A stretch of 52,024 bases of DNA from Candidatus Schekmanbacteria bacterium (GTDB lineage: Bacteria > SZUA-182), in assembly GCA_016235675.1 (NCBI GenBank), contig JACRJN010000144.1, positions 1-52,024 on the forward strand, read 5' to 3'. Shown piece after piece: positions 1-9,646 of this stretch. The notes beneath the pieces were generated by a model. It had not been told where the DNA came from and ran no database searches. It worked only from the letters and a program-made list of their open reading frames with translations. The translations under genes were made by a program, and so were the position numbers. How positions within the stretch are numbered: position 1 is the stretch's first letter; each line of letters begins with the position of its first letter.

Positions 1-111
1 AAAAAAGGTGTGTTCGTATGGAACGCGCCGAAAGTATTGAGAGTCATAATTGCAGGGCTAACGCCCTGAAGTTCAGCCCTGAAGGGCTGGGACTACGAAC
101 TACGAACTTCT

Positions 112-180
112 AAGGAACTTCAATGTGTACAAGGGAATGTAGGGGCGGGGTCTCCCCGCCCCTACAAGAAAGTTCCTTTT
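112..180. repeat. Nested inverted repeat: AAGGAACTT arms around gtaggggcgggg/ccccgcccctac hairpin
   Basis: aaggaacttc ... gtaggggcggggtctccccgcccctac ... aaagttcctt read directly. Confidence 0.8.
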
Positions 181-364
181 AAGTTTGACCCCGGTCCCTG
201 GGTGATTCGCTGTTTAGGGAAATAAATCAATATTCAAAATGATCCCAATGTAGTTGCCCAATTCATTGGGCAGAAAGAACCTGATAAACCTGTCCTCGTA
301 AAAACGGGGATCAGGTAACTACACTTTTGAACGCAACTTGGTATAACCCCTGCTTGGAGGAAGA

Positions 365-1825
365 ATGCTATTTTCATCCGCCGTCAAGACTATTGAAAAA
401 TATCAATTAATAAAACAAGATGACAGCATCGTTATCGCCATCTCCGGGGGAGCCGATTCCGTGGCTTTGTTCCATTTTTTAGCGGAACTCAAATCCTGTT
501 TGAATTTGCGGCTGCATGCCGCCCATCTTAATCATAAACTACGGGGCAAAGAATCGGATAATGACGCCGAATTCGTGCGACAATTGGCGCAACAGCACCA
601 AATTCCTTATACGCTTCATGCTGAAAATATCGCGGTAAAAAGTAAACAGAATAAGCTCTCGCTGCAAGCCGCCGCCCGTAAATATCGTTATCGTTTTTTG
701 CGGTTGGTGGCTCAGACGCAGAAAGCCAACAAGATCGCCTTAGCGCATAACGCCGAGGATCAGGCGGAAACGATGATTTTGCGCTTATTGCGCGGCAGCG
801 GCCCGGAAGGATTACGGGGAATCCAGCCCCAAAACGGTCTTTTGATTCGCCCCTTTTTGGAAACAACCCGGCGGGAAATCGAGGAATATCTGAACAAACA
901 GCATTATGTCTACAGAACCGATTCGTCAAACCAGGAAACCAAATACTTACGCAACAAGCTGCGCCATGAACTGATGCCGGTTTTGCTCAAAGATTACAAT
1001 CCCCGCCTGCAAACCAATTTAAAACAATTAGCCGATATTCTGTACGAAGAGGATTTGTTCTGGCGGGTATATACGAACAACCAATTGGTTATGGTATTGC
1101 TCTACCAGGATTCGGAGCATGTGATTTTAGACAGCCGGGTTCTGAGAACCTTGCCCGCGGCCCTCCAGCGCCGTCTTTGTCGACTGGCTATCGAGCGGCT
1201 GGCGGGACATCTACAGGCGGTCAGTTTTATCCATATCCGGCAAATTCTTGATTTGGTGCAAAAGGATGCCGGGGAAAAAATCATCCATCTGCCTCGCAAT
1301 ATTTATGTGATAAAGCAATACGAGACCCTGGAAATCCGGCAAAGCCGTCCGCAATCGGCACCTGGCGGCAATGAATATGCGTTGAGTGTTCCCGGAATAA
1401 GCGAATTGGGCGATCTGGGTTTGAAAATAGAGGCACAAATAGCAGCGGTCGGCGAATTAGCGCCCAATTTTACGCATAAAACTACCCCTAAGCTTTGTTA
1501 TTTGGATTATGATCAGATAAAGGAGCCGTTACTGATCCGCACCCGCTGTTTGGGGGATCGCTTTCAGCCTTTGGGTATGGATCAGGATAAAAAGCTGAAA
1601 AATTTCCTGATCGACAGTAAAGTACCGCAAAGCCAAAGAGATGGGATGCCGCTATTGGTAAGCGGCGGGGAAATTGTATGGGTGATCGGCTTTCGCATCA
1701 GCGAAAAATACAAGGTAACCGCAGACAGCAAAAGGATATTGTGTCTGAAGGTTACCGATACCGGCAATCGTCTGTATGACGTCTTGTCCCACAGGATTTA
1801 TCCTGTGCCGAATTTTCAGATTTAG
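365..1825 (+). CDS. tilS: tRNA(Ile)-lysidine synthase TilS
   Basis: N-terminal SGGADSVAL PP-loop, AHLNHKLRG, AHNAEDQAET, LRGSGPEGLRG motifs. Confidence 0.95.
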   Translation: MLFSSAVKTIEKYQLIKQDDSIVIAISGGADSVALFHFLAELKSCLNLRLHAAHLNHKLRGKESDNDAEFVRQLAQQHQIPYTLHAENIAVKSKQNKLSLQAAARKYRYRFLRLVAQTQKANKIALAHNAEDQAETMILRLLRGSGPEGLRGIQPQNGLLIRPFLETTRREIEEYLNKQHYVYRTDSSNQETKYLRNKLRHELMPVLLKDYNPRLQTNLKQLADILYEEDLFWRVYTNNQLVMVLLYQDSEHVILDSRVLRTLPAALQRRLCRLAIERLAGHLQAVSFIHIRQILDLVQKDAGEKIIHLPRNIYVIKQYETLEIRQSRPQSAPGGNEYALSVPGISELGDLGLKIEAQIAAVGELAPNFTHKTTPKLCYLDYDQIKEPLLIRTRCLGDRFQPLGMDQDKKLKNFLIDSKVPQSQRDGMPLLVSGGEIVWVIGFRISEKYKVTADSKRILCLKVTDTGNRLYDVLSHRIYPVPNFQI

Positions 1826-1829
1826 CGAA

Positions 1830-1950
1830 CTACCAAATGTCATTGCGAGGCAGCCTTATCGCCGAAGCAATCTCAGACGCTCGATACCAGAGATTGCTTC
1901 GCTCCGCTCGCAATGACGCTACGGGTCTCCTGTTGAGAACGCTACCAAAT
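1830..1950. repeat. GTCATTGCGAG-family palindromic repeat with GGTAGCGTTCTCAACAGGAGACCC-type right arm; flanked by direct repeat CTACCAAAT
   Basis: Core tcattgcgaggcagccttatcgccgaagcaatctc...gagattgcttcgct..cgcaatgacg; CTACCAAAT at 1830-1838 and 1942-1950. Confidence 0.85.
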
Positions 1951-1967
1951 TATTATCAGGTCGTTGC

Positions 1968-3140
1968 ATGAATCATCATCAAAATAACAACCCCTCGCCG
2001 GTTATTATGATAGTAGCCGGGGAGTTATCGGGAGAACATTACGGCGCTCATTTAGCCAAGGCATTGCGGGAAACCAATCCCCAGGTTAAACTTATCGGTG
2101 TCGGGGGGCGGGAAATGGCGGATAACGGGGTGGAACTGCTTTTCAACATCAGCGCCTTGTCTGTTGTTGGAGTCTGGGAGGTTGCCGCCGGATTAAAAAC
2201 GATCTATTCCGTATTCCGCGGGTTGTGTCGACAATTGGATGCTGCCCCGCCCGATTTATTGATTTTAATTGATTACCCCGATTTTAACTTGCGATTGGCT
2301 AAAGCGGCTAAAAAGCGCGGGATTAAGATTTTATACTATATCAGCCCGCAAGTGTGGGCCTGGCGTAAAGGGCGCACCAAATTAATAACTGAATTAGTCG
2401 ATAAAATCGCGGTAATTTTGCCTTTTGAGGCCGCTCTGTATCAAAAAGTCGGGGCGGCGGTGGAGTATGTCGGCCATCCCTTGCTGGAAACCATCCCATC
2501 CGCCCAATTTAAGGAGCGGATTGTCAACCACGGGGAAGGTCGAATTGTCGGGCTGCTGCCGGGAAGCCGCCGCAACGAAATACATTTTTTGCTGAAACCG
2601 ATGCTGGATGCGGCCAGGATTTTATGGGAACAGAATTCGGATTTGGAATTTATCCTGCCTGTCGCCCCCGGTCTTGATTTTGAGGAAATCGAGCGCATAA
2701 GCTTAAGCTATAAGTTGCCCTTGAAACTATTACACGGGCAGGCGCGGGAAGCGATGAAGGAAGCCGACCTGATTATCGTCGCTTCCGGTACGGCTACATT
2801 AGAAGGCGCTTTAATCGGCGTTCCCATGGTGGTTGTCTATAAAGTGGCCGGGTTGACCTATTTTTTAGGGCGCATGTTGATCGACACCCCGTTCATCGCC
2901 TTAGCCAACATCGCCGCGCAAAAGGCGGTCGTGCCGGAATTGATTCAAGATGCTGTAAACCCGGAGAACATCGCGGCTTGCGCCGGCAAATTATTGAACA
3001 ATCTTTCCGAACGGGTGCGGATGCAAACGGAATTGGTTAAGGTACGGGAAAAATTGGGAGAAAGCGGCGCTTCCCGTAAAGTGGCGGCCTTGGCCTGGAA
3101 GTTGATGGACAGTGGACAGTGGACAGTGGATAATGGATAA
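1968..3140 (+). CDS. lpxB: Lipid-A-disaccharide synthase LpxB
   Basis: VAGELSGEHYGA, YYISPQVWAWRKGR, LLPGSRRNEI, ASGTATLEGAL, PMVVVYKV motifs. Confidence 0.95.
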   Translation: MNHHQNNNPSPVIMIVAGELSGEHYGAHLAKALRETNPQVKLIGVGGREMADNGVELLFNISALSVVGVWEVAAGLKTIYSVFRGLCRQLDAAPPDLLILIDYPDFNLRLAKAAKKRGIKILYYISPQVWAWRKGRTKLITELVDKIAVILPFEAALYQKVGAAVEYVGHPLLETIPSAQFKERIVNHGEGRIVGLLPGSRRNEIHFLLKPMLDAARILWEQNSDLEFILPVAPGLDFEEIERISLSYKLPLKLLHGQAREAMKEADLIIVASGTATLEGALIGVPMVVVYKVAGLTYFLGRMLIDTPFIALANIAAQKAVVPELIQDAVNPENIAACAGKLLNNLSERVRMQTELVKVREKLGESGASRKVAALAWKLMDSGQWTVDNG

Positions 3141-3203
3141 TGAAAAAACTAATTATTGTCTATTATTCAATTATCCATTGTCCATTGTCAATTATCCATT
3201 ATC
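3104..3203. repeat. Inverted repeat of GGACAGT/GGATAATGGATAAT tandem arms between lpxB and yicC; overlaps lpxB 3' end
   Basis: gatggacagtggacagtggacagtggataatggataatg ... ttatccattgtccattgtcaattatccattatc. Confidence 0.85.
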
Positions 3204-3218
3204 AAACGAGGGAAATCA

Positions 3219-4094
3219 ATGATCAAAAGCATGACCGGATACGGACGAGGATGTGTAAAACTGGAAACCCTGGAAATCGAGGCGGAAGCGCGCTCGGTAA
3301 ATAATCGTTTCAGCAACGTCAATATAAAACTGCCCCGCCAGTTAAGCTCCCTGGAAAATCAGGCCTGGGGCTATGTCAACGGACGTTATCAGCGGGGAAA
3401 ACTGGATGTTTTCATAAATATCCGCTATTTTGGCGGAAACCAGACGATTCAGTTAGATGTCCCCCTGTCCCAGCAATATTATCAGGCTTTAAAACAATTG
3501 AAACAGGAGTTCAATCTGCCGCATGACGTCACCCTGGAATTAATGGCCAGAAATCCCAATATATTTGAAACCAGCGAAAGACAGCAGGAGGAAGAGATTT
3601 GGCCGGCGCTGGAGGGCGCTTTAAAAGAGTGCCTGGACAACCTGGACGCCATGCAGAAAACCGAAGGGGAAAATATCGCCCATGACATATTGAGCCGCTG
3701 CCGCTTTTTATCCGCTGGAATTACCAACCTGGAACCGCTGCTGGCCAAATTGCCCAATATCTACATGGAACGCCTCAAAACACGTTTGGCGGATAATCTG
3801 CCCGGAGTCAGTATCGGCGATGACCGGTTAATCCAGGAAATAGCCCTGTGTGCCACCCGCTGCGATGCCACGGAAGAGGTGGTGCGCTTCAAAAGTCATT
3901 TAAAGCAATTTCAGGACTGGATTGAAAAGGAAAGCGGCCCGGTAGGTAAAAAGCTGGATTTTCTGGTGCAGGAGATACACCGCGAGTTAAACACCATGTG
4001 TTCCAAGGTCAACGACAGCCAATTTGTTCAGGCGGCGGTAGGGCTAAAAAGCGAGTTGGAAAAAATTAAGGAACAGGTACAGAATATCGAGTAA
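3219..4094 (+). CDS. yicC: YicC family protein (internal start MIKSMTGYGRG)
   Basis: MIKSMTGYGRG N-terminus and VVRFKSHLKQF...GKKLDFLVQEIHRELNTMCSKVND C-terminus typical of YicC; upstream residues of the ORF are encoded by a repeat. Confidence 0.93.
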   Translation: MIKSMTGYGRGCVKLETLEIEAEARSVNNRFSNVNIKLPRQLSSLENQAWGYVNGRYQRGKLDVFINIRYFGGNQTIQLDVPLSQQYYQALKQLKQEFNLPHDVTLELMARNPNIFETSERQQEEEIWPALEGALKECLDNLDAMQKTEGENIAHDILSRCRFLSAGITNLEPLLAKLPNIYMERLKTRLADNLPGVSIGDDRLIQEIALCATRCDATEEVVRFKSHLKQFQDWIEKESGPVGKKLDFLVQEIHRELNTMCSKVNDSQFVQAAVGLKSELEKIKEQVQNIE

Positions 4095-4097
4095 ATC

Positions 4098-4694
4098 ATG
4101 ATCTATAGCGAATCCTTACAGGAATTAATCAAAGAATTCAAAAAGATGCCCGGTATCGGGGAAAAGAACGCACAGCGCCTTGCCTTTTATGTGCTGCAAA
4201 TCTCCAATGAGCAGGCGCAGAAACTCTCCATGGCGATTATCAATCTCAAAACCAGAATCCGCTATTGCTCAATATGCAGCAACCTGACCGAGGTCGATCC
4301 CTGCGCCATCTGCCACAATCCTTCCCGTGATCACAGCCTGATTTGCGTGGTGGAAGACCCCAAAGCCTTGATCGCCATCGAAAAAACCGGTCAATATAAA
4401 GGGGTGTACCATGTGCTGATGGGGACTCTCTCCCCGTTGGACAATATCGGCCCCGATGACATCCGGATTAAGGAATTGATGACACGGGTAGAGAAAAATG
4501 ACGTCAAAGAAGTAATCATGGGCACCAGCCCGAACATGGAGGGAGAAACCACCTCTCTGTATATCGCCAGGCTTCTGTCCCCGCTGGGAATTAAAATCAC
4601 CCGCCTAGCACGCGGCGTCCCTATCGGCACCGACATCGAATACGCCGATGAGATTACTCTGTTGAATGCTTTGGAGGGGCGGACTAAATTTTAG
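4098..4694 (+). CDS. recR: Recombination protein RecR
   Basis: MPGIGEKNAQRLAF HhH, CSICSNLTEVDPCAIC zinc finger, VVEDPKALIAIEKTGQYKGVYHVL TOPRIM. Confidence 0.97.
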   Translation: MIYSESLQELIKEFKKMPGIGEKNAQRLAFYVLQISNEQAQKLSMAIINLKTRIRYCSICSNLTEVDPCAICHNPSRDHSLICVVEDPKALIAIEKTGQYKGVYHVLMGTLSPLDNIGPDDIRIKELMTRVEKNDVKEVIMGTSPNMEGETTSLYIARLLSPLGIKITRLARGVPIGTDIEYADEITLLNALEGRTKF

Positions 4695-4713
4695 GGGTTT
4701 GTAATCCCAAATA

Positions 4714-5724
4714 CTACTTCGTCCCCAAAATATAATGGGTATGGTTAAAATGCTTCAAAAAACATGGAGGCATGACCTTTAGCACCGATTGGGTCAGGCT
4801 TGGCTGCAAGGATTCCACAAAGGGGATGATTTTATATTTTGTCCCGAAAGTCTGCCTGAGCATAGCGGTCAACTCCCCGTAAGATAAGGGTTTTATGTCA
4901 TCATAGGGGAATTTTTTAATCGCCAGGGACAGCTTGTGCGCTAAAGATTTAGGCATAAAGCCGATCAGCCGTAAATCGATATGCGGCTCAGGCGTAACCA
5001 TATTGTAGCGGTTAACCGAATCCCCCACAAAGTAGCCGCCGGGGGCTAAAATCCGCTGAATTTCCTCCAGGCTCTTCAACTGAATGTCGACATGTTCCAA
5101 TACCGCCTGGGAGTTGATCAGATCAAATGCGTTATCGGGAAAGGGCAAGGCGCTGGAAGAGGCCGCCAGAAAGGTAATGTTGTTAATTCCCTGATCCGCG
5201 CAATATTTTTTGGCGATAATAACCGAGGCCATATCCATGTCCAGGGCGTAAATTTGCTGATAGATTTTAGCGGCCATCACCGCCCACGGGCCGCGCCCGC
5301 AGCCGATGTCCAGGCAGGTTTCATGCCTGATCTGTCCCTTTGCATACCTGAGCAGGATATTGGTCACGTGTATCTGTTCCTGCCCGGCCTTGATAATGAC
5401 CTCCTGGCTGTAATTCTCCAGCCATTTTTGCTTTTCCGCCCCGCTCTTGTTTTCAAAACGCATCGTACGGCGCAATTCCCAAGGCAGGCTGTTTTTCTCC
5501 TTTTTGGAATCGGCATAGTTCAAAAATTCCTCGAAGCTCATCTTATCATATTGTTTTTCCAAATCCTCCAGTACCCGTTCCTCTCCGGGATAAATTTCCC
5601 CCGGCTTGAAATTGGGCACCCCGGCAAAAACGCGATATTGATGCCGACACTTGGGGCACTGATAATAGCCGGGTTTTTCCTCCAAAGGCTGGCGGCAATC
5701 GAGACAACAATAGGCTATGGGCAT
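4714..5724 (-). CDS. SAM-dependent methyltransferase with N-terminal zinc ribbon
   Basis: CCLDCRQPL...CPKCRHQY zinc ribbon; LDIGCGRGPWAVMAA motif I; FDLINSQAVLEHV. Confidence 0.85.
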   Translation of the reverse strand: MPIAYCCLDCRQPLEEKPGYYQCPKCRHQYRVFAGVPNFKPGEIYPGEERVLEDLEKQYDKMSFEEFLNYADSKKEKNSLPWELRRTMRFENKSGAEKQKWLENYSQEVIIKAGQEQIHVTNILLRYAKGQIRHETCLDIGCGRGPWAVMAAKIYQQIYALDMDMASVIIAKKYCADQGINNITFLAASSSALPFPDNAFDLINSQAVLEHVDIQLKSLEEIQRILAPGGYFVGDSVNRYNMVTPEPHIDLRLIGFMPKSLAHKLSLAIKKFPYDDIKPLSYGELTAMLRQTFGTKYKIIPFVESLQPSLTQSVLKVMPPCFLKHFNHTHYILGTK

Positions 5725-5991
5725 GGAGATTACCTCACAAATACAGGGTAAATATTGCTTTTCTCTCAGCGGATAATTGTTTATAATAACATTGGTTGCA
5801 CTGCTTGACAAGGTTAAGTTTGCTGCCTATACTGATTATATGTTAAAAAATCGATTACTAAAACAAATGAAGTTATCGGGAATCTGGTTTTAATTCAACA
5901 CCATATTCCCGATAAAGGCATTCGGGGATGACACCTTGGAAGGCGCTGAACAAACCTTAAAACTCAGAGCTATGCCTTGAGTGAACAGTAG

Positions 5992-6139
5992 TACACGATT
6001 TTATAAATAACTAAGATTATTTTTTAAGTGTCATTGCGAGCTTAAGCGAAGCAATCTCTACCCGTGCGTCCGAGATTGCTTCGGCGATAAGGCTGCTGAG
6101 CTATGACAGAATAAACTCAGTTATTTATAAAATCGTGTA
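5992..6139. repeat. MITE-like element: 21-bp perfect inverted repeats TACACGATTTTATAAATAACT around a GTCATTGCGAG-family core
   Basis: 5992-6012 tacacgattttataaataact; 6119-6139 agttatttataaaatcgtgta; core begins near 6030. Confidence 0.9.
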
Positions 6140-6241
6140 GTAGGGACTTTAACGCACGCTAACCCCCATGTCATCAGATGAGGCTAAAGCCTCTACTCCA
6201 GCAAATTATATTTTCGGGAAAATATAAAGGAGGAAGTTTTT

Positions 6242-7444
6242 ATGTCGAAATATATAGCAATCTTAACACTTTGCCTTTCCGTCGGTATCGTCAATCAGCT
6301 ACAGGCACAAACGCCGCCGCCAACCAGAATCCTCAAAGTACCGTCCGAATATCCCACCATCCAGGCCGGGATTGATGCGGCGCAAGCCGGGGATGAAGTC
6401 TTAGTTGCCGCGGGCACTTACAATGATCCGATTGTGCTTAAACCCTGGGTGAAAGTGTGCAGCGAAGGGACGGAAGAAGAGCATCTGAATCATACCGCCG
6501 CCCGGCGTACCATTATCGATATAAAGCAGGTATTAAAGCCTGTTGTAGAAGGAGCGGACGGAGCGGTGCTGGACGGTTTCACCCTTACCGGTCTGGGTAA
6601 AGTGGATCACCATAAACCGGCGCATCCCCATGGAATAAATTGCCGCGGTACATCTCCTATCATCATAAATAATATCGTTCATCATAACGGCAGCACCGGG
6701 ATCGGCAGTCACATGCAGCATGGGAAAGTCGCCGCGCCCTATATCGCCAACAATATCGTCTACGCCAATAACGGACTGGGTATCGGCAGCAATCATGATT
6801 CCGCCGCTACGATCATCAACAACATCATATATGATAATAAAGAATTGGGTATCGGCTCCAAAAACGGTGCGCATCCCCTGATCCAAGGGAATAAGGTCTA
6901 CAATAACGGGCAATCCGGCATCGGGGCTAAAGACGGCGGATTTCCTATCGTTCGCGCTAATGAGGTTTATAACAACGGCTCAGCCGAGGATTTCGATAAC
7001 GGCGGGGGGCTGGTGTTCAGCGATACTTATATCCCGGTGATCGAGGACAATAAGGTCTACAGTAATTTTACCATCGGTATCGGCTTGGGATATGATGTTA
7101 CCGCTTTGGTCAGGAATAACGAAAGCTATCAAAACCGTCTGGTGGGTATCGCTTTGGGGAATACCGCCGATGTTAAAATCACCCACAATAAAATACATCA
7201 TAACGATAAAGTTGGTATCGGTCTGGCCGGCCTGGCTCATGCCGAGATTACCAATAACGAGATTTATTCCAACATGTTCAACGCCTTCAGCCCCTACGAG
7301 GAAGGCAAGGGCAATCTGATAATCAAGGATAATATTTTAAAAGATAACAGTGTCCATTTCTCCGATTCCGCCAGCCCGCGGCGGCAAAGTTTGCCCGGTA
7401 TGCCGGATCAGCTCAACAGACCGGGGTTTATGAAGAGGCATTGA
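6242..7444 (+). CDS. Secreted right-handed parallel beta-helix repeat protein (DUF1565/NosD-like)
   Basis: Signal peptide; VPSEYPTIQAGIDAAQAGDEVLVAAGTY; repeated NNxVYxNxGxGIGS coils. Confidence 0.85.
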   Translation: MSKYIAILTLCLSVGIVNQLQAQTPPPTRILKVPSEYPTIQAGIDAAQAGDEVLVAAGTYNDPIVLKPWVKVCSEGTEEEHLNHTAARRTIIDIKQVLKPVVEGADGAVLDGFTLTGLGKVDHHKPAHPHGINCRGTSPIIINNIVHHNGSTGIGSHMQHGKVAAPYIANNIVYANNGLGIGSNHDSAATIINNIIYDNKELGIGSKNGAHPLIQGNKVYNNGQSGIGAKDGGFPIVRANEVYNNGSAEDFDNGGGLVFSDTYIPVIEDNKVYSNFTIGIGLGYDVTALVRNNESYQNRLVGIALGNTADVKITHNKIHHNDKVGIGLAGLAHAEITNNEIYSNMFNAFSPYEEGKGNLIIKDNILKDNSVHFSDSASPRRQSLPGMPDQLNRPGFMKRH

Positions 7445-7453
7445 TGTAAAAAT

Positions 7454-7661
7454 GTTGACAGTTGTCGGTTGTCGGTTTTAAAAATTTTTTAAGGGACTTA
7501 GAAGATATTAACATACCCCCCACTCTAACCCTCCCCCACAAGGGGGGAGGGAATTTATCCCCCTCCCCCTTGATGGGGGAGGGACGGGGTGGGGGTGATT
7601 ATCACGATTCAAAAACGGTATCCTTGAAAATTCCGAGTTCCTAACCGACAACCGTCAACCG
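7454..7661. repeat. Nested inverted repeat: GTTGTCGGTTGTCGGTT outer arms around cccccac...ccctccccc/gggggaggg...gtggggg inner hairpin
   Basis: Outer arms 7454-7476 and 7640-7661; inner about 7516-7595. Confidence 0.8.
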
Positions 7662-7755
7662 AATAAAATGGATTGCAATTCGTTACCGCCTTTGTTATAG
7701 TGAATCAACATATATTAGACCAAACAGATATTAAACATAATCAGAGGGAGCGCGC

Positions 7756-9315
7756 ATGAATCAAATAAAGAGGGCGCTGATTAGCGTATCCGATAAATCC
7801 GGCCTGGCAGAACTAGCCGCGGGACTGGAAGCGTTGGGGATCGAAATTATTTCTACCGGGGGAACGGCCTCTTTATTGCGTGAAAAAGGGATACCGGTTA
7901 AAGATGTCAGCGAGGTAACCCATTTTCCGGAAATGCTGGACGGGCGGGTAAAAACCCTGCATCCGGTGATACACGGCGGCTTGCTGGCCAAAAGGGATAA
8001 TCCGGCGCATCTGGAACAAATCAAAAAACACAATATAGCCACCATCGATATGGTGGTGGTCAATCTCTACCCGTTTGAAAAAACCATCTCCTCTCCGGGC
8101 AGCGATTTTGAGAAAATCATCGAAAATATCGACATCGGCGGCCCTACTATGTTGCGTTCTGCGGCCAAGAATTTTCAGGATGTGGCGGTAATAGTTGACC
8201 CGGCGGATTATTCCGCTGTTTTGACCGAACTGCAAGAAAATAACGGCAGCTTATCCCCGGAGCGGAAATTCGCCTTAGCCCAAAAGGTTTTCCGCCATAC
8301 CGCCGATTATGACGGGGTAATCGCCGATTATCTAAGCGGTATTACCGTCGGGACGGATCGCCTGCCGCTAAATAAAATAACGCCCTGTATCCACCCCAGC
8401 CTGGTCAAAGTCCAGGATTTACGCTACGGGGAAAATCCGCATCAACTGGCGGCTTTTTACCAATTACGGGGAACTGTCGGCTTGCCTTCAGCGGTGCAAT
8501 TGCAGGGCAAAGAATTATCCTTCAACAATATTTTGGATATAGACGCGGCTTTCCAGATTGCACGGGATTTTAACGATACGGTAGCGGTAATCATAAAGCA
8601 TAACAACCCTTGCGGTGTGGCCATAGGTGAAAGTTTAGCCGAGGCATATGTTAACGCCCGCGAAGCCGACCCGCTATCCGCTTTCGGCGGGGTATTGGGA
8701 TTTAACCGCAAAGTGGATTCGGAAACCGCCCTGGAGATTATCTCTACCTTTGTCGAAGCGATAATCGCCCCGGATTATGACCCGGAGGCTCTGAATATTT
8801 TCCAGACTAAAAAGAATCTGCGCTTGCTGCGGCTGGAAATGCTTGACGACCCGCAGGATAATCTTGATCTGAAAAAAGTGGCCGGCGGGATTTTGGTGCA
8901 GGAGCGGGATAACAAATCCCTGGATTGGTCAACCTGTCAGGTGGTTACCGAGCGCAAGCCTACCGATAAGGAAGGTAAAGCCTTGCGCTTTGCCTGGAAG
9001 GTAGTCAAGCATGTAAAATCCAATGCCATTGTTTTCGCCAATGAATGCAAGACCTTAGGAATCGGCGCCGGTCAAATGAGCCGGGTAGATTCCTCCAGAC
9101 TGGCGGTGATGAAGGCACGCAGCCCGTTAACCGGAAGCGCTTTGGCATCGGATGCTTTTTTCCCCTTCCGTGACGGAATAGACGCCGCGGCGGAGGCGGG
9201 AGCAACCGCCATCATTCAACCGGGCGGGTCTTTAAAGGATGACGAAGTCATCAATGCCGCCAACGAACAGCGCATGGCCATGATTTTTACCGGCATGAGG
9301 CATTTCAAGCATTAA
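7756..9315 (+). CDS. purH: Bifunctional AICAR formyltransferase/IMP cyclohydrolase PurH
   Basis: RALISVSDKSGLAELA, GTASLLREKGIPVKDVSEVT, DLRYGENPHQ, IIKHNNPCGVA, SDAFFPFRDGID. Confidence 0.97.
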   Translation: MNQIKRALISVSDKSGLAELAAGLEALGIEIISTGGTASLLREKGIPVKDVSEVTHFPEMLDGRVKTLHPVIHGGLLAKRDNPAHLEQIKKHNIATIDMVVVNLYPFEKTISSPGSDFEKIIENIDIGGPTMLRSAAKNFQDVAVIVDPADYSAVLTELQENNGSLSPERKFALAQKVFRHTADYDGVIADYLSGITVGTDRLPLNKITPCIHPSLVKVQDLRYGENPHQLAAFYQLRGTVGLPSAVQLQGKELSFNNILDIDAAFQIARDFNDTVAVIIKHNNPCGVAIGESLAEAYVNAREADPLSAFGGVLGFNRKVDSETALEIISTFVEAIIAPDYDPEALNIFQTKKNLRLLRLEMLDDPQDNLDLKKVAGGILVQERDNKSLDWSTCQVVTERKPTDKEGKALRFAWKVVKHVKSNAIVFANECKTLGIGAGQMSRVDSSRLAVMKARSPLTGSALASDAFFPFRDGIDAAAEAGATAIIQPGGSLKDDEVINAANEQRMAMIFTGMRHFKH

Positions 9316-9646
9316 ATAGTAGTAGCGTTGGGGTTTATCCCCAACGTAGCAGACGCAGGAACCTTGTATCCTGGAGATAGGCCAAAACATCAATTAATAT
9401 CATAGTCCCAGCCCTTTAGGGCTGATCTTCATGGCATAAAGCCATGCAATCACGAATCACAAATGGTTAACCCACTTCAGTATAAGTTCAGATATTTCCA
9501 GATGAACGTGCCTTTAGTTTCAGCCGAAGCTGAAAATGCGTGGCTAAAGCCACGGGACTACATCCCGGTTGATATTCGACTGGCATAAATATCAAATTTG
9601 GTGGGCACAGCCCACCCTACAAAAATAATATAAGGAGGCGCAGTAA

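Noticed and set aside
230-335. Riboswitch upstream of tilS
   Set aside because: The structured region (gtagttgcccaattcattgggca...ggtaactac) reads as another inverted-repeat element and matches no riboswitch consensus I know.
3104-3203. Short tandem repeats (GGACAGT, and ACCGTCAACCGTCAAC near 39316) that might look like CRISPR
   Set aside because: Units are about 7 bp, have no spacers of uniform length and form inverted hairpin arms; no cas genes are present.
5092-5751. 219-aa plus-strand ORF
   Set aside because: Fully antisense to the methyltransferase at 4714-5724, low-plausibility composition and no recognisable motif; shadow ORF.
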